Assembly (NCBI GenBank): GCA_963800285.1
Contig: CAWDAL010000015.1
Span: 62,001-126,000, forward strand
Origin: DASUPK01 sp963800285
GTDB lineage: Bacteria; Actinomycetota; Thermoleophilia; Solirubrobacterales; 70-9
Direction: 5' to 3'
Length of the DNA: 64,000 nucleotides
Shown here: piece by piece, positions 17,222 to 26,579 of the stretch
How the letters are laid out: each line of letters begins with the position of its first letter
How positions within the stretch are numbered: position 1 is the stretch's first letter
Program-made: the position numbers and the translations under genes
The notes under the pieces: model-generated
What the model saw: the letters and a program-made list of their open reading frames with translations, nothing else
Told to the model about the DNA's origin: nothing
The model's database searches: none

Positions 17222-19056
17222 AGCGGCTCATCCTCATAGCCGGCCTGCTCGCGGTGATCCCCGCCTACCTCGTCGCCGGCGCGGGCGCGTCCGGGAGCCA
17301 CACCTACCAGGCCGAGCTGTTCAACGCCTTCGGCCTCGTCAAGGGATCGGAGCTCCGGGTCGCGGGCGCGAAGGCCGGCACCATCACCGACCTCGGCGTC
17401 ACCCCGCAGAAGACGGCGCTCGTGACGTTCGAGGTGGACTCCGGCTTCCCGGAGTTCAAGGCGGACGCGAGCTGCTCCTCCGAGCCGCAGTCTCTGATCG
17501 CCGAGTACTTCCTCGACTGCCAGCCGGGCTCCTCGCCGCAGGCGCTGAGCGGGCCGATCCCCGCGGCCCGCAACAAGACCACCGTCCAGCCGGACCTGGC
17601 TCAGAACACCCTGCGCGAGCCGTTCAAGGACCGGCTCCAGCTTCTGATCAACGAGTTCGGGACGGCGCTCGACGGCAACGCCGAGAACCTCAACGCCGCG
17701 ATTCGCTCCGGCGCACCCGCCCTCCAGCAGCTCAAGCAGGTGCTGAACATCCTGGGCCAGCAGAACACGACGATCGCCGAGCTCAACACCAACGCGGACG
17801 CGATCTTCCAGCAGCTCGCGAATCGCAAGGAGGACGTCGTCCACTTCATCGACAACGCCGGCCGCACCGCCGCGATCTCGGCCGAGCGCTCGAACGACCT
17901 GGCGCAGAACTTCCACCTGCTGGATGACTTCCTCGCCGAGCTGAAGCCAACGATGTCCCAGCTCGGCAATCTCGCCGAACAGCAGACCCCGCTGCTCACC
18001 GACCTGCACGCCGCCGCGCCCGGCCTCAACAAGCTGGCGACCAACCTGCCGAACTTCAACAGCGGCACGGAGCAGTCCCTCACCTCGCTCGGCGGCGCGG
18101 CGCATGTCGGCAAGACGGCCCTCGCCAACAGCCAGGATGAGATCGCGTCACTCGACCAGGCCGGCACCAAGGCGTACCCAGCCGCCGACCAGGTCGCGCA
18201 GTTCCTGCAGAGCATCTCCGACCCGAAGAACGCCGTCGAGGAGGACGCCTGCGCCCGCTACGACCTCCGCGAGCAGCCCGGGCAGGCGGACCAGCGCGTG
18301 CGGCAGCTCAATTCGAAGCTCGGGACGACGCTGCACGGCGACCAGACCGTCGCCTGCAAGTGGGCGAACGGCACGCCGTCGGGCGCAAACCCGAGCGGCG
18401 GCAACCCCGGCTACAGCGGGATGGAGGGGCTCCTCAACTACGCGTACGTCCAGACCAACTCGCTGAACCTCTTCGACCAGCTGGGCCATGCGCTCGGCAT
18501 CACCCTGGTCGCCGCCCCCGGCGCCGACTCCTCGTGCGGCTACCAGACCGGCCCAACCGTCCCGGCGGAGGGCGGCGGTCAGACGACCGATCCGAAGCAC
18601 TTCGCCGAGTGCGCCGGGATCCTCGGCGACAAGCAGCCCGGCATCAACTACGGCACCAACCCCTCGGGCCTGTTCGGCAACCTCGGCCGCTACGACCCGA
18701 GCGTCTGCCCGGACGGCAGCGCGGTGCCCTCCATCTGCAACCCGGCCGATCCGCCGCACACGGCCTCCGGGCTGCAGTCGGCGACGGCGGCCCCGGCGGC
18801 GCCGCAGCAGTCCGCGCCCACCCCGAAGCAGCAGAAGCAGATCCAGAACATCCTCAAGGGGGTCGACCCGAACAAGGTCACGGACGACACCAAGAAGAAG
18901 CTCCAGGACCTGCTGCCGGGGGTCAAGTTGCCCGACCTGCCGCAGCTGCAGCAGCTGCCTCAGCTCCCGGACCTCACCCAGGGGTTGGGCCTGAACGCGA
19001 GCGCCCCCAGCGGCTCCACCACCCAGGACCTCCTCAACTTCCTCCTCGGCCAATGA
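17218..19056 (+). CDS. Mce family protein (second of six)
   Basis: 612 residues from GTG 17218, overlapping the previous stop by four bases. Hydrophobic N-terminal helix (LILIAGLLAVIPAYLVAGAGA, about residues 4-24), Mce domain (AELFNAFGLVKGSELRVAGAKAGTITDLGV) and a long helical segment rich in Asn/Gln heptads that probably forms the tube. The C-terminal 120 residues turn Pro/Gln-rich and end in DLLNFLLGQ. Cysteines around CGYQTG and CAGILG may form disulfides. A short gap with a possible RBS-masking hairpin separates it from the next gene. Confidence 0.92.
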   Translation: MKRLILIAGLLAVIPAYLVAGAGASGSHTYQAELFNAFGLVKGSELRVAGAKAGTITDLGVTPQKTALVTFEVDSGFPEFKADASCSSEPQSLIAEYFLDCQPGSSPQALSGPIPAARNKTTVQPDLAQNTLREPFKDRLQLLINEFGTALDGNAENLNAAIRSGAPALQQLKQVLNILGQQNTTIAELNTNADAIFQQLANRKEDVVHFIDNAGRTAAISAERSNDLAQNFHLLDDFLAELKPTMSQLGNLAEQQTPLLTDLHAAAPGLNKLATNLPNFNSGTEQSLTSLGGAAHVGKTALANSQDEIASLDQAGTKAYPAADQVAQFLQSISDPKNAVEEDACARYDLREQPGQADQRVRQLNSKLGTTLHGDQTVACKWANGTPSGANPSGGNPGYSGMEGLLNYAYVQTNSLNLFDQLGHALGITLVAAPGADSSCGYQTGPTVPAEGGGQTTDPKHFAECAGILGDKQPGINYGTNPSGLFGNLGRYDPSVCPDGSAVPSICNPADPPHTASGLQSATAAPAAPQQSAPTPKQQKQIQNILKGVDPNKVTDDTKKKLQDLLPGVKLPDLPQLQQLPQLPDLTQGLGLNASAPSGSTTQDLLNFLLGQ

Positions 19057-19063
19057 CCGAGCT

Positions 19064-19085
19064 CACCCCTACATATAGGGAGGTG
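19064..19085 (+). promoter_or_regulatory. Possible hairpin over the ribosome-binding site of the third mce gene
   Basis: CACC (19064-19067) and CCTA (19068-19071) can pair with TAGG (19076-19079) and GGTG (19082-19085) around a CATA loop and a GA bulge. The 3' arm contains the AGGGAGGTG ribosome-binding site for the GTG start at 19091. It is the only sizeable untranslated gap in the first four genes of the operon, so it could tune translation. Confidence 0.35.
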
Positions 19086-19090
19086 CTCCG

Positions 19091-20695
19091 GTGAACGGCC
19101 GCGCACGGGTCGGCTCGCTGGCCGCCTCGCCCACGATGGTCGGAGCGATCACGACGCTGATCGTGATCGTCGCCGTCTTCCTCGCCTACAACGCGAACAA
19201 CGGCCTGCCGTTCGTGCCCACCTACAAGGTCTCGGCGGACATCTGCGACGCCGCCCGGCTGGGGCCCAACAACGAGGTGCGGATCGGCGGTAACCGGGTC
19301 GGCGTCGTCGAGTCGATTGACACGGTCCAGGCGCCGCCGAACAGCGGCTGCGAGACGGCGGACGGCTCCAGCGCCTCCAGCGTCGCGAAGCTCAACCTGA
19401 AGCTGGACAAGAGCGCCGATCCCCTGCCGGCCGATTCGACCATCCGAGTCCGCTACCGGTCCTCGTTCGGCCTCAAGTACCTCGAGATCGACCGTGGCAC
19501 CAGCGAGAGCGGCCTGCCGGCCGGCGCGACCCTGCCGCTTGCCCAGTCGAGCCCCCAGGTCGAGTTCGACGACGTCTACAACACCTTCGACACCCCCACG
19601 CGCGCGAACAGCCAGCGGGTCCTGCAGGGATTCGGGGACGCCTTCGCCGCGCGCGGCGCGTCGCTGAATGAGGCGATCGGCGCCCTCAACCCGCTCTTCG
19701 CGAACCTGAAGCCGGTCTCGTCGGCCCTCGCGGATCCGACGACCCAGCTCGTTCGCTTCTTCCCGGAGCTCGCCGACGCGGCCCGCATCGTCGCGCCGGT
19801 GGCGGTGGACAACGCGGAGCAGTTCACGAACGGCGCCATCGCCTTCGGCGCGATCTCGTCGGACCCGCAGGCACTGCGCGACACGATCTCGGGCGGTCCG
19901 CCGGCCCTCGAGGCGGGCATCCGCTCGCTGCCCGTCCAGCGGCCGTTCCTGGCGGACTTCGCCGAGTTCTCCCGTCTCCTGCGACCCGGCATCAGGGATC
20001 TCCGCGCCGCGCTGCCGGAGCTCAACCAGACCGTCCTCCTCGGCTCCAAGGTCCTGCCGCGCACGGTGCAGATGAACAACGACCTGCGTGACGTCATGTC
20101 CAACCTGAACGACCTGATCGCGGACCCGTCGACGCTGACCAGCCTCAACCGCCTCGGGGACACGTTCAACCTCGTCCAGGACGCCGGCCAGAAGATCGTC
20201 CCGGCCCAGACGGTCTGCAACTACTGGAACTACTGGGTCACCTACCTGACCAGCCACTTCGAGCTGCCGACGCCTTTCGGGTATGCGGAGCGCGTCCTGC
20301 CGCCGTCGATCGCCGGATCCACCAGCCCGAACACGCTGCCGCGCAACCCGATGGACAACTACTCCGGCGGCCAGGGCGACGGCCGCTACTCGAGCAACGT
20401 CCTCGCCAGCCCCAACCAGGGACTGTTCAGCCCCCTGAACACCCCCGGGGAGAACAACGGCATCCCGATCCTCCACGGCAACCCCTACGCGCCGTCGGTC
20501 ACCGATGGGCAGCCGAACTGCCAGGCCGGGCAGACGGGTTACGTGCTCGGCGAGGGCCCGATCCCCGGCCAGTCGAAGAGCAACCCGACATTCGGCGTCC
20601 AGAACATCTCCAAGGCGGCCGGCGTGCCGCCGCTGGGCACGACCGACCTCTTCCTCGAGCAGAACGGCACCCGCGACTTCTGGAAGGGCGACTGA
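19091..20695 (+). CDS. Mce family protein (third of six)
   Basis: 534 residues from GTG 19091, preceded by a strong ribosome-binding site. Signal-anchor helix at about residues 17-35 (TTLIVIVAVFLAYNA), then the Mce domain (YKVSADICDAARLGPNNEVRIGGNRVGVVESI) and helical tube region. The C-terminal 150 residues are Gly/Pro/Asn-rich (LPRNPMDNYSGGQGDGRYSSN) and contain a CQAGQTGYVLGEGP motif. The next gene starts 1 bp after its stop. Part of a multi-subunit envelope lipid transporter, each paralogue probably occupying one position of a hetero-hexamer. Confidence 0.92.
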   Translation: MNGRARVGSLAASPTMVGAITTLIVIVAVFLAYNANNGLPFVPTYKVSADICDAARLGPNNEVRIGGNRVGVVESIDTVQAPPNSGCETADGSSASSVAKLNLKLDKSADPLPADSTIRVRYRSSFGLKYLEIDRGTSESGLPAGATLPLAQSSPQVEFDDVYNTFDTPTRANSQRVLQGFGDAFAARGASLNEAIGALNPLFANLKPVSSALADPTTQLVRFFPELADAARIVAPVAVDNAEQFTNGAIAFGAISSDPQALRDTISGGPPALEAGIRSLPVQRPFLADFAEFSRLLRPGIRDLRAALPELNQTVLLGSKVLPRTVQMNNDLRDVMSNLNDLIADPSTLTSLNRLGDTFNLVQDAGQKIVPAQTVCNYWNYWVTYLTSHFELPTPFGYAERVLPPSIAGSTSPNTLPRNPMDNYSGGQGDGRYSSNVLASPNQGLFSPLNTPGENNGIPILHGNPYAPSVTDGQPNCQAGQTGYVLGEGPIPGQSKSNPTFGVQNISKAAGVPPLGTTDLFLEQNGTRDFWKGD

Positions 20696-20696
20696 C

Positions 20697-22370
20697 ATGA
20701 GGCCCAACCAGCACAGGCGCCTCTCCAACTTCCAGATCGGCCTGATCGCGATCGTCCTGACCTTCATCGCCTTCTACCTGGCCTTCACGAAGTCGATCCC
20801 GTTCGCGGGCCACGGCTACCAGCTCAAGGCCATCGTCGCGGACGCCCAGAACATCCGCGCGAAGAGCCCGGTTCGGATCTCCGGCGTCGACGTCGGCGAG
20901 GTCTCGGACGTGCAGCACGTGACCGACGCCAACGGGAACGGCGAGGACGCGGCGATCGTCACGATGGACCTCAAGGACACCGCGCTCCCGATCCGCCAGG
21001 ACGCGACGCTGCAGCTGCGCCCGCGCCTCTTCCTAGAGGGCAACCTGTTCGTCGATCTGCACCCGGGCAGCCCCGGCGCTCCCGAGCTGCACAGCGGCTC
21101 GGTGGTCCCGCAGAGCCAGACCTCGAGCTCGGTCCAATTCGACCAGGTCCTCACCTCGCTGCAGGCGCCCGTGCGGCAGGACCTGCAGGTCTTCCTCAAG
21201 GAGTTCGGCGGCGCCCTCGACCGCTACGGAGGCGCCAAGGGCTTCCAGGAGTCCTTCCGGACCTCGCCGGCGGCTTACGAGTACACCTCCCAGGTGAACC
21301 AGGCGCTGCTCGGCACGCAGCCCGGCGACCTGGCGGGATTCGTCTCGAACCTGGACGTCGTCGCCCAGGAGCTGAACGCCAACAGCAGCGACCTGCAGGG
21401 CCTGATCACCAACTTCAACACGGTCAGCGGCGACTTCGCCGCCCACCAGGCCTCGCTGCGCGACGCGATCGTCGAGCTGCCCAAGGCGCTCGCCGTCGGC
21501 CGGCCGGCTCTGTTCAAGCTGAACCAGGACTTCCCCGCGCTTCGCGCCTTCGCGCGCGAGGCCCTTCCCGGCGTGAAGTCCGCCAACAAGGCGCTCGACT
21601 ACGCGAACCCGTGGATCGGCCAGCTCCGCCAGCTGATCTCCAAGAACGAGCTCCGTGGCCTGATCGAGGACCTGCGGCCCACGGTGCCCGACCTCGCAGC
21701 GCTCAGCAACGACTCGCTTCCGTTCCTCGAGCAGGGGAGGGCTCTGGCCTCCTGCTTCAACAACGTGGTCATCCCCTGGAGCAACACCCGGATTCCGAAC
21801 AGCGACAGCGATCCGGCCGCGGCGAAGGTCTACCAGGAGACGGCGTACGGGTTCACGGGCGTGGCGGGAGAGAGCCGCTCGGGAGACGCGAACGGGCAGG
21901 AGTTCCGCGTGCTCGGTGGAGGCGGCTCCAACACCATCGCGCCGTTCAGCACCCCCGACCTGGCCGCACCGCTGACCGGCATCGCGCCGTACAGCTTCCT
22001 CGGCTCGCAGCCGGCCAAGCAGTCGTCCGCGAAGACGCCGTTCCGTCCCGACGTGCCGTGTGAGACGCAGGATCCGCCCGATCTCCGCAGTGAGATCGGC
22101 CCGGCGCCGGCCTCGAAGGCGAGCGGCAAGAGCGTCACCTCCGCGAGCCCTGAGGAGAACGCCCTCACCGCGCGGTACGCGGACATCATGAGTCAGTTCA
22201 CCAACGTGAAGCAGCTCAAGGCGGCGGGCAAGGACAACGCCGCCAAGCAAGTGCTCGCCACGGTGCTCAAGCAGTTCACCGGATGGAGCAAGGACTGGTC
22301 CTCGTTCCAGCGCGCGAACGGCATCAAGCTGCCGCTGCCATCCAGTCCGGTGAAGGGGGCGAAGGGCTGA
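20697..22370 (+). CDS. Mce family protein (fourth of six)
   Basis: 557 residues from ATG 20697, 1 bp after the previous stop; a longer frame to 20505 lies within the preceding gene and is rejected. Membrane anchor at about residues 12-28 (IGLIAIVLTFIAFYLAF), Mce domain (YQLKAIVADAQNIRAKSPVRISGVDVGEVSDV), helical region, then a Gly/Ser-rich C-terminus ending in Lys-rich KGAKG. The stop overlaps the next ATG by one base (TGATG), so translation is coupled. Confidence 0.93.
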   Translation: MRPNQHRRLSNFQIGLIAIVLTFIAFYLAFTKSIPFAGHGYQLKAIVADAQNIRAKSPVRISGVDVGEVSDVQHVTDANGNGEDAAIVTMDLKDTALPIRQDATLQLRPRLFLEGNLFVDLHPGSPGAPELHSGSVVPQSQTSSSVQFDQVLTSLQAPVRQDLQVFLKEFGGALDRYGGAKGFQESFRTSPAAYEYTSQVNQALLGTQPGDLAGFVSNLDVVAQELNANSSDLQGLITNFNTVSGDFAAHQASLRDAIVELPKALAVGRPALFKLNQDFPALRAFAREALPGVKSANKALDYANPWIGQLRQLISKNELRGLIEDLRPTVPDLAALSNDSLPFLEQGRALASCFNNVVIPWSNTRIPNSDSDPAAAKVYQETAYGFTGVAGESRSGDANGQEFRVLGGGGSNTIAPFSTPDLAAPLTGIAPYSFLGSQPAKQSSAKTPFRPDVPCETQDPPDLRSEIGPAPASKASGKSVTSASPEENALTARYADIMSQFTNVKQLKAAGKDNAAKQVLATVLKQFTGWSKDWSSFQRANGIKLPLPSSPVKGAKG

Positions 22371-23695
22371 TGCGCAAGGCGATCAGAGACCACCTGCGCG
22401 ATTTCCTGGCGATCCTCGGCCTCCTGACGGTCGGCCTGCTCGCGACGTACATCATCGTCCAGAACCAGCGCCTGCGGATCCCGCTGCTCGAGGAGAAGCC
22501 CTTCGAGCTCAAGGCCGACCTCTCGACCGCCCAGGCCGTGACCCCCGGCCAGGGCCAGACGGTCCGGGTGGCCGGCGTTCGCGTCGGCGACATCTCGGCC
22601 GTCGACTACGAGGACGGTCACGCGGTCGTGACGATGGACATCGACCGCAAGTTCCTGCCGGTCTACAAGGACGCGACGATCCTGCTCCGCCCGAAGACGG
22701 GCCTGAAGGACATGTTCCTCGAGCTCGACCCGGGCACGAACACCGACCCCAACTCGAACCACGACGAGTTCCAAAACGGCGACACGATCCCGCTCGCCAA
22801 CACCGCGCCGGACACGAACGTCGACCAGGTCCTCTCGGCGCTCGACGGCGACACCCGGGCCTACCTGCGCCTGCTCCTTACCCAGGGCGGCGAGGGGCTG
22901 AACGGGCGCGGCAAGGACCTCGGCAAGCTCCTCGGCAGCCTCGGCCCGATCAACCGCGGGCTCGCCCGTCTCAACACCGAGGTCGCCAAGCGCAAGGCGA
23001 ATCTGGCGACCCTGATCCACAACATGAACATCCTCTGGGGCCGCGTCGGCGAGGACGGCCAGGGCATCGAGCAGCTGGTCTCGGCCTCCAACCAGGCCCT
23101 GGGCGCGATCGCGAGCCAGTCGCCGGACGTCCAGCGCTCGGTCGGACTGCTTGGCCCGACGCTCAGGACCACGCGGGTCGCGCTGGCCAAGACCGACGAG
23201 CTCGCCACGGTCCTGGGCCCGGCCGTCAACAGCCTGCGCCCGTTCGCTCGCAAGCTCAAGTCGGTGAACGACTCGCTCGGCAGCCTCGCCAAGAACACCT
23301 ACGACCCCGTGAAGCAGGAGATCCGCCCGTTCGTGGTCAACGCCCGCCAGCCGGTCCGCAACATCCGGCCGGCGGCGGAGAACCTGGTCAAGGCGACCCC
23401 GCGCCTGACCACCGTGGGCTCGAAGCTCAACGAGCTCTTCAACATGGCGGCCTACAACCCGAAGGGCGCCGAGGCCCCCGGCACCCCGGGCCGCGACGAG
23501 GGGTACCTCTACTGGCTGGGCTGGCTGGCCCATGTCGGCAACAGCACGTTCAGCTCGCAGGACGCGCACGGCGTCTACCGCCACGTCTACGTGGTCGCGA
23601 CCTGCAACACGGTCCACGACATCCTCGCGACGAGCCCGCTCGCGCCTGCGATCACCGGGCTCGGCCAGCTCCTCGGGACGGTGTGCCCGCCATGA
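22370..23695 (+). CDS. Mce family protein (fifth of six)
   Basis: 441 residues from ATG 22370, in a TGATG overlap with the preceding gene. Short N-terminus with anchor helix (FLAILGLLTVGLLATYIIV, about 12-30), Mce domain (FELKADLSTAQAVTPGQGQTVRVAGVRVGDISAV) and helical region. It is the shortest member of the operon and lacks the long low-complexity tail of its neighbours, ending in a Cys-containing VCPP. A 26-bp gap precedes the next gene. Confidence 0.93.
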   Translation: MRKAIRDHLRDFLAILGLLTVGLLATYIIVQNQRLRIPLLEEKPFELKADLSTAQAVTPGQGQTVRVAGVRVGDISAVDYEDGHAVVTMDIDRKFLPVYKDATILLRPKTGLKDMFLELDPGTNTDPNSNHDEFQNGDTIPLANTAPDTNVDQVLSALDGDTRAYLRLLLTQGGEGLNGRGKDLGKLLGSLGPINRGLARLNTEVAKRKANLATLIHNMNILWGRVGEDGQGIEQLVSASNQALGAIASQSPDVQRSVGLLGPTLRTTRVALAKTDELATVLGPAVNSLRPFARKLKSVNDSLGSLAKNTYDPVKQEIRPFVVNARQPVRNIRPAAENLVKATPRLTTVGSKLNELFNMAAYNPKGAEAPGTPGRDEGYLYWLGWLAHVGNSTFSSQDAHGVYRHVYVVATCNTVHDILATSPLAPAITGLGQLLGTVCPP

Positions 23696-23721
23696 CCCGG
23701 ACCAACGGAGAGGTGATCTAG

Positions 23722-25404
23722 GTGCAGAAGCAGGCACCCTCCATCGGGCGCATCATGGTCGCGGTCGGCTTCACGCTGTCCTGCTTCGGCCTGCTGCTCT
23801 TCCTCTGGGTGACCTTCGGTGGACCCATCCCGTTCAAGCCGGAGAGCTACCGGATCACGGCCGACTTCCCCGAGGCGATCACGCTCTCGAAGGAGGCCGA
23901 CGTCCGGATCGGCGGGGTCTCCGTCGGCAAGGTGAAGAGCCTCGGCCTGGCGCCCGAGAGCGAGTGCCACTCCAACCCGACCGTCTGCAACGCCACCAGG
24001 GCGACGATCGAGATCGACCCTCAGTACGCGCCGATCTCCTCGGACGCAAGGGCGATCCTTCGCTCGAAGACGCTGCTCGGCGAGACCTACATCGAGCTCA
24101 CCCCGGGCAGCCAGGTGCAGTCGGGGGAGACCAGCGGTGACGTCCAGGCCCAGTCGAGCTCCATCGACGTCGGGCAGGTGTCCGGCGGCGACGCGCCGCA
24201 TCCGATCCCCGAGGGCGGCCACCTCGCACAGACCCAGGTTCAGAACCAGACCCAGATCGACGAGATCTTCCAGGGCTTCGACAAGCCCACCCGGGAGGCG
24301 TTCCAGTCCTGGATGCAGAACGCCGGACTCGCCATCAACGGCCGTGGCCTCGACCTGAACGACGCCTTCGGCAACCTCGGCCCGTTCGCCTCGGACGCAA
24401 GCGACGTCCTCGGCACCCTGCGCCGGCAGGAGCAATCGCTGCGCACCCTCGTCCACGACACCGGCGACGTCTTCGCGGCCCTGACCGATCACGACCAGGC
24501 CCTGGCCGGAGCGATCGTCGGCGCGAACAGGACCTTCGGCGCCCTCGCCTCGCAGAGCCAGGCGCTCTCCGACACCTTCAAGATCTTCCCGACCTTCGAG
24601 AACGAGGGTCGCCTCACCCTCAACCGGCTGAAGAGCTTCGCCGAGGATGCGCGCCCCGTGTTCCACGACCTGAGGCCGGTGGCCCGGGACCTGAGCCCGA
24701 CGCTCCGCGACGTGCGCCACCTCACCCCGAAGGCCCACAAGCTCTTCCAGAACCTGGATCCGCTGATCAAGGCGTCGGCGACGGGATTGCCGTCACTGAG
24801 CAGCTTCCTGCGCGAGCTGCGGCCGGTGATGGACGGCCTCGACCCGTTCCTGGCGAACTTCAACCCGCTCGTCCGCTGGCTCGACTACCAGGCGCCGGTG
24901 GTCACTGACTTCCTCTCGAACCCGTCCTCGTCGACGTCGGACTTCCTGCCCACCCAGCCGGGCCAGAGCGCGCCGCTGCACCTCTCGCGGCAGATGACGA
25001 TCTTCACCTCGGAGACCCTCTCGATCTATCCGTCGCGGCTCACCACCAACCGCGGCAACGGCTACCTGCAGCCCTTCGCGATCGGGAACCCGTACTCCAG
25101 CAGCCAGAACGAGATCTTCCCGAACCACGACTGCAACAACACCTTCGGCCATCAGCCAGTCCTGAACGTCCCGAACGGCAGCACCCCCGTCCCCGGCGCC
25201 GCACCCCAGTCGGAGAGCGGTCAGTTCCCGACTTCCTCGCTCCTCACGCCGCTCAGCCCGAGCTTCGTCGCGCCGAACTCCGACGTCGACGCGAACCCGT
25301 TGCCGCCGGGCGGTCCGTCCGCGTACGCGGCCTGCACGATCGCCCCCGACTTCCCGTCGATCTTCGGCGGCGGCAAGATCCCCGAAGTCCTGCCCGATCA
25401 GTAG
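23722..25404 (+). CDS. Mce family protein (sixth of six)
   Basis: 560 residues from GTG 23722; the upstream GGAGAGGTG stretch supplies a usable ribosome-binding site. Anchor helix (IMVAVGFTLSCFGLLLFLWVTF, about 10-31), Mce domain (YRITADFPEAITLSKEADVRIGGVSVGKV, with a Cys pair in CHSNPTVCNA), extended helical region, and a Pro/Ser/Asn-rich C-terminal 150 residues. It completes the six-subunit set usual for actinobacterial mce operons. Confidence 0.93.
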   Translation: MQKQAPSIGRIMVAVGFTLSCFGLLLFLWVTFGGPIPFKPESYRITADFPEAITLSKEADVRIGGVSVGKVKSLGLAPESECHSNPTVCNATRATIEIDPQYAPISSDARAILRSKTLLGETYIELTPGSQVQSGETSGDVQAQSSSIDVGQVSGGDAPHPIPEGGHLAQTQVQNQTQIDEIFQGFDKPTREAFQSWMQNAGLAINGRGLDLNDAFGNLGPFASDASDVLGTLRRQEQSLRTLVHDTGDVFAALTDHDQALAGAIVGANRTFGALASQSQALSDTFKIFPTFENEGRLTLNRLKSFAEDARPVFHDLRPVARDLSPTLRDVRHLTPKAHKLFQNLDPLIKASATGLPSLSSFLRELRPVMDGLDPFLANFNPLVRWLDYQAPVVTDFLSNPSSSTSDFLPTQPGQSAPLHLSRQMTIFTSETLSIYPSRLTTNRGNGYLQPFAIGNPYSSSQNEIFPNHDCNNTFGHQPVLNVPNGSTPVPGAAPQSESGQFPTSSLLTPLSPSFVAPNSDVDANPLPPGGPSAYAACTIAPDFPSIFGGGKIPEVLPDQ

Positions 25405-25455
25405 CCGGGAACTCGGCCTGAATAGGATTCGGCTTCCCACACGGGAGGTGGAGAG

Positions 25456-25875
25456 TTGGCGTACTTCAAGGACGCTCAGGAGGTCTACGACACCATCGGC
25501 AAGCTCTTCGCCGGGATCGCCGAGGACCCGGAGCTGGGTCCCAGGTTCAGAAAGGCGAACACGATCCTCCAGTACGACTACCGCGAGCCCGATTCGACGA
25601 TCACCCTGCGCCTCCAGGAGGACGGTCCGGCTGACGTCGATTTCGGTGAGACCGACATGGAGCCGGAGGTCGTGATGAGCATGGAGGCCGACACCGCGCA
25701 TCGGTTCTGGCTCGGCAAGGTGAACGTCACCACGGCGCTCGCCCGCGGTCAGATCAAGGCGAGCGGCCCGGTCGCCAAGATCCTCAAGCTCGTGCCCCTG
25801 ACCAAACCGGTCTACCCGCGCTACAAGGACCAGCTCGAGGCCGAGGGCCGCGAGGACCTGGTCGACGTCGATTGA
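25456..25875 (+). CDS. SCP2-like sterol/lipid carrier domain protein
   Basis: 139 residues, starting at TTG 25456 after a GGGAGGTGGAGAG ribosome-binding stretch. The single domain matches the SCP-2 sterol-transfer family: ITLRLQEDGPADVDFGETDMEPEVVMSMEADTAHRFWLGKVNVTTALARGQIKASGPVAKILKL is the characteristic strand-helix order, ending with the hydrophobic lid. It lacks a signal peptide, so it would work in the cytoplasm, binding lipid delivered by the Mce system. It lies 51 bp after the last mce gene on the same strand, probably in one transcript. Confidence 0.87.
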   Translation: MAYFKDAQEVYDTIGKLFAGIAEDPELGPRFRKANTILQYDYREPDSTITLRLQEDGPADVDFGETDMEPEVVMSMEADTAHRFWLGKVNVTTALARGQIKASGPVAKILKLVPLTKPVYPRYKDQLEAEGREDLVDVD

Positions 25876-26558
25876 GCGGGAAGGCCGATGCGGAGGAGTG
25901 GGCCGGGATCGTCTCCGGCCTCGCCACGGAGCGAGGGCTCCGCTACGAGCCGATCGGTGGAATCAACCCGAAGGAGGGACCGGTCGCCCTCTGCCCGGGC
26001 GGGACCAACCGCCTCACCGGCGAGCTCAGCGACGGCTTCTTCGGCGCCTCATGCGACGCCGATGAGCACGAGGAGGGCGGCTTCCTGAGCAAGGCCGTCG
26101 TGCCGGGGGCGGTGATCGTCAAGGCCCACATGCCCGACCTGGCGACGGTGGTTCCCGTCTTCGACGTCGAGTCGATCGAGCGCAACGCCTCGGACACGGT
26201 GGACCGCTTCTCCCGGCGCCGCGTCGAGTTCGAGAGCATCGACTTCAACAAGCGGTTCATCGCGACGGTGCCCAAGGACCACGACCCGGTGGCGCTGCGC
26301 GAGCTCTTCAGCCCCGGCTTCATCGACTGGATCACCCAGGTCCCGGCCGAGGTCGACTTCGGCATCACCGAGCAGCAGCTCTTCTTCCACTGGCGGCTTC
26401 GCGAACGGACCAAGGAGGAGCTCAAGGAGTCGCTGCGCTCGGCCGGCGGCATCTTCGGCCGGCTTCATGGCGAGATGGAGGAGAACAATCTCGACATCTA
26501 CAAGCCGGGGCCCTGGAACGCCGGTCTCGAGCCGTTCCCGCCGAAGATCGGCTCCTGA
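25872..26558 (+). CDS. Conserved protein of unknown function (DUF3137-like)
   Basis: 228 residues; its TTG start at 25872 overlaps the previous stop in TTGA. Features are an early GPVALCPGGTNRLTGELSDGFFGASCDADE region and RRRVEFESIDFNKRFIATVPKDHDPVALRELFSPGFIDWI, where the F-N-x-R-F motif resembles proteins of the DUF3137 type. No membrane segment. Position downstream of mce and SCP2-like genes suggests a lipid-related role, but that is only context. An alternative start further in cannot be excluded. Confidence 0.65.
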   Translation: MSGKADAEEWAGIVSGLATERGLRYEPIGGINPKEGPVALCPGGTNRLTGELSDGFFGASCDADEHEEGGFLSKAVVPGAVIVKAHMPDLATVVPVFDVESIERNASDTVDRFSRRRVEFESIDFNKRFIATVPKDHDPVALRELFSPGFIDWITQVPAEVDFGITEQQLFFHWRLRERTKEELKESLRSAGGIFGRLHGEMEENNLDIYKPGPWNAGLEPFPPKIGS

Positions 26559-26579
26559 ACGGCTGAGGGCCGCCGCGGC

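Noticed and set aside
19034..20767. 577-residue antisense frame under the third mce gene
   Set aside because: Arg/Asp/Val-rich shadow with no recognisable domain; the plus-strand Mce product has an anchor helix and domain motifs.
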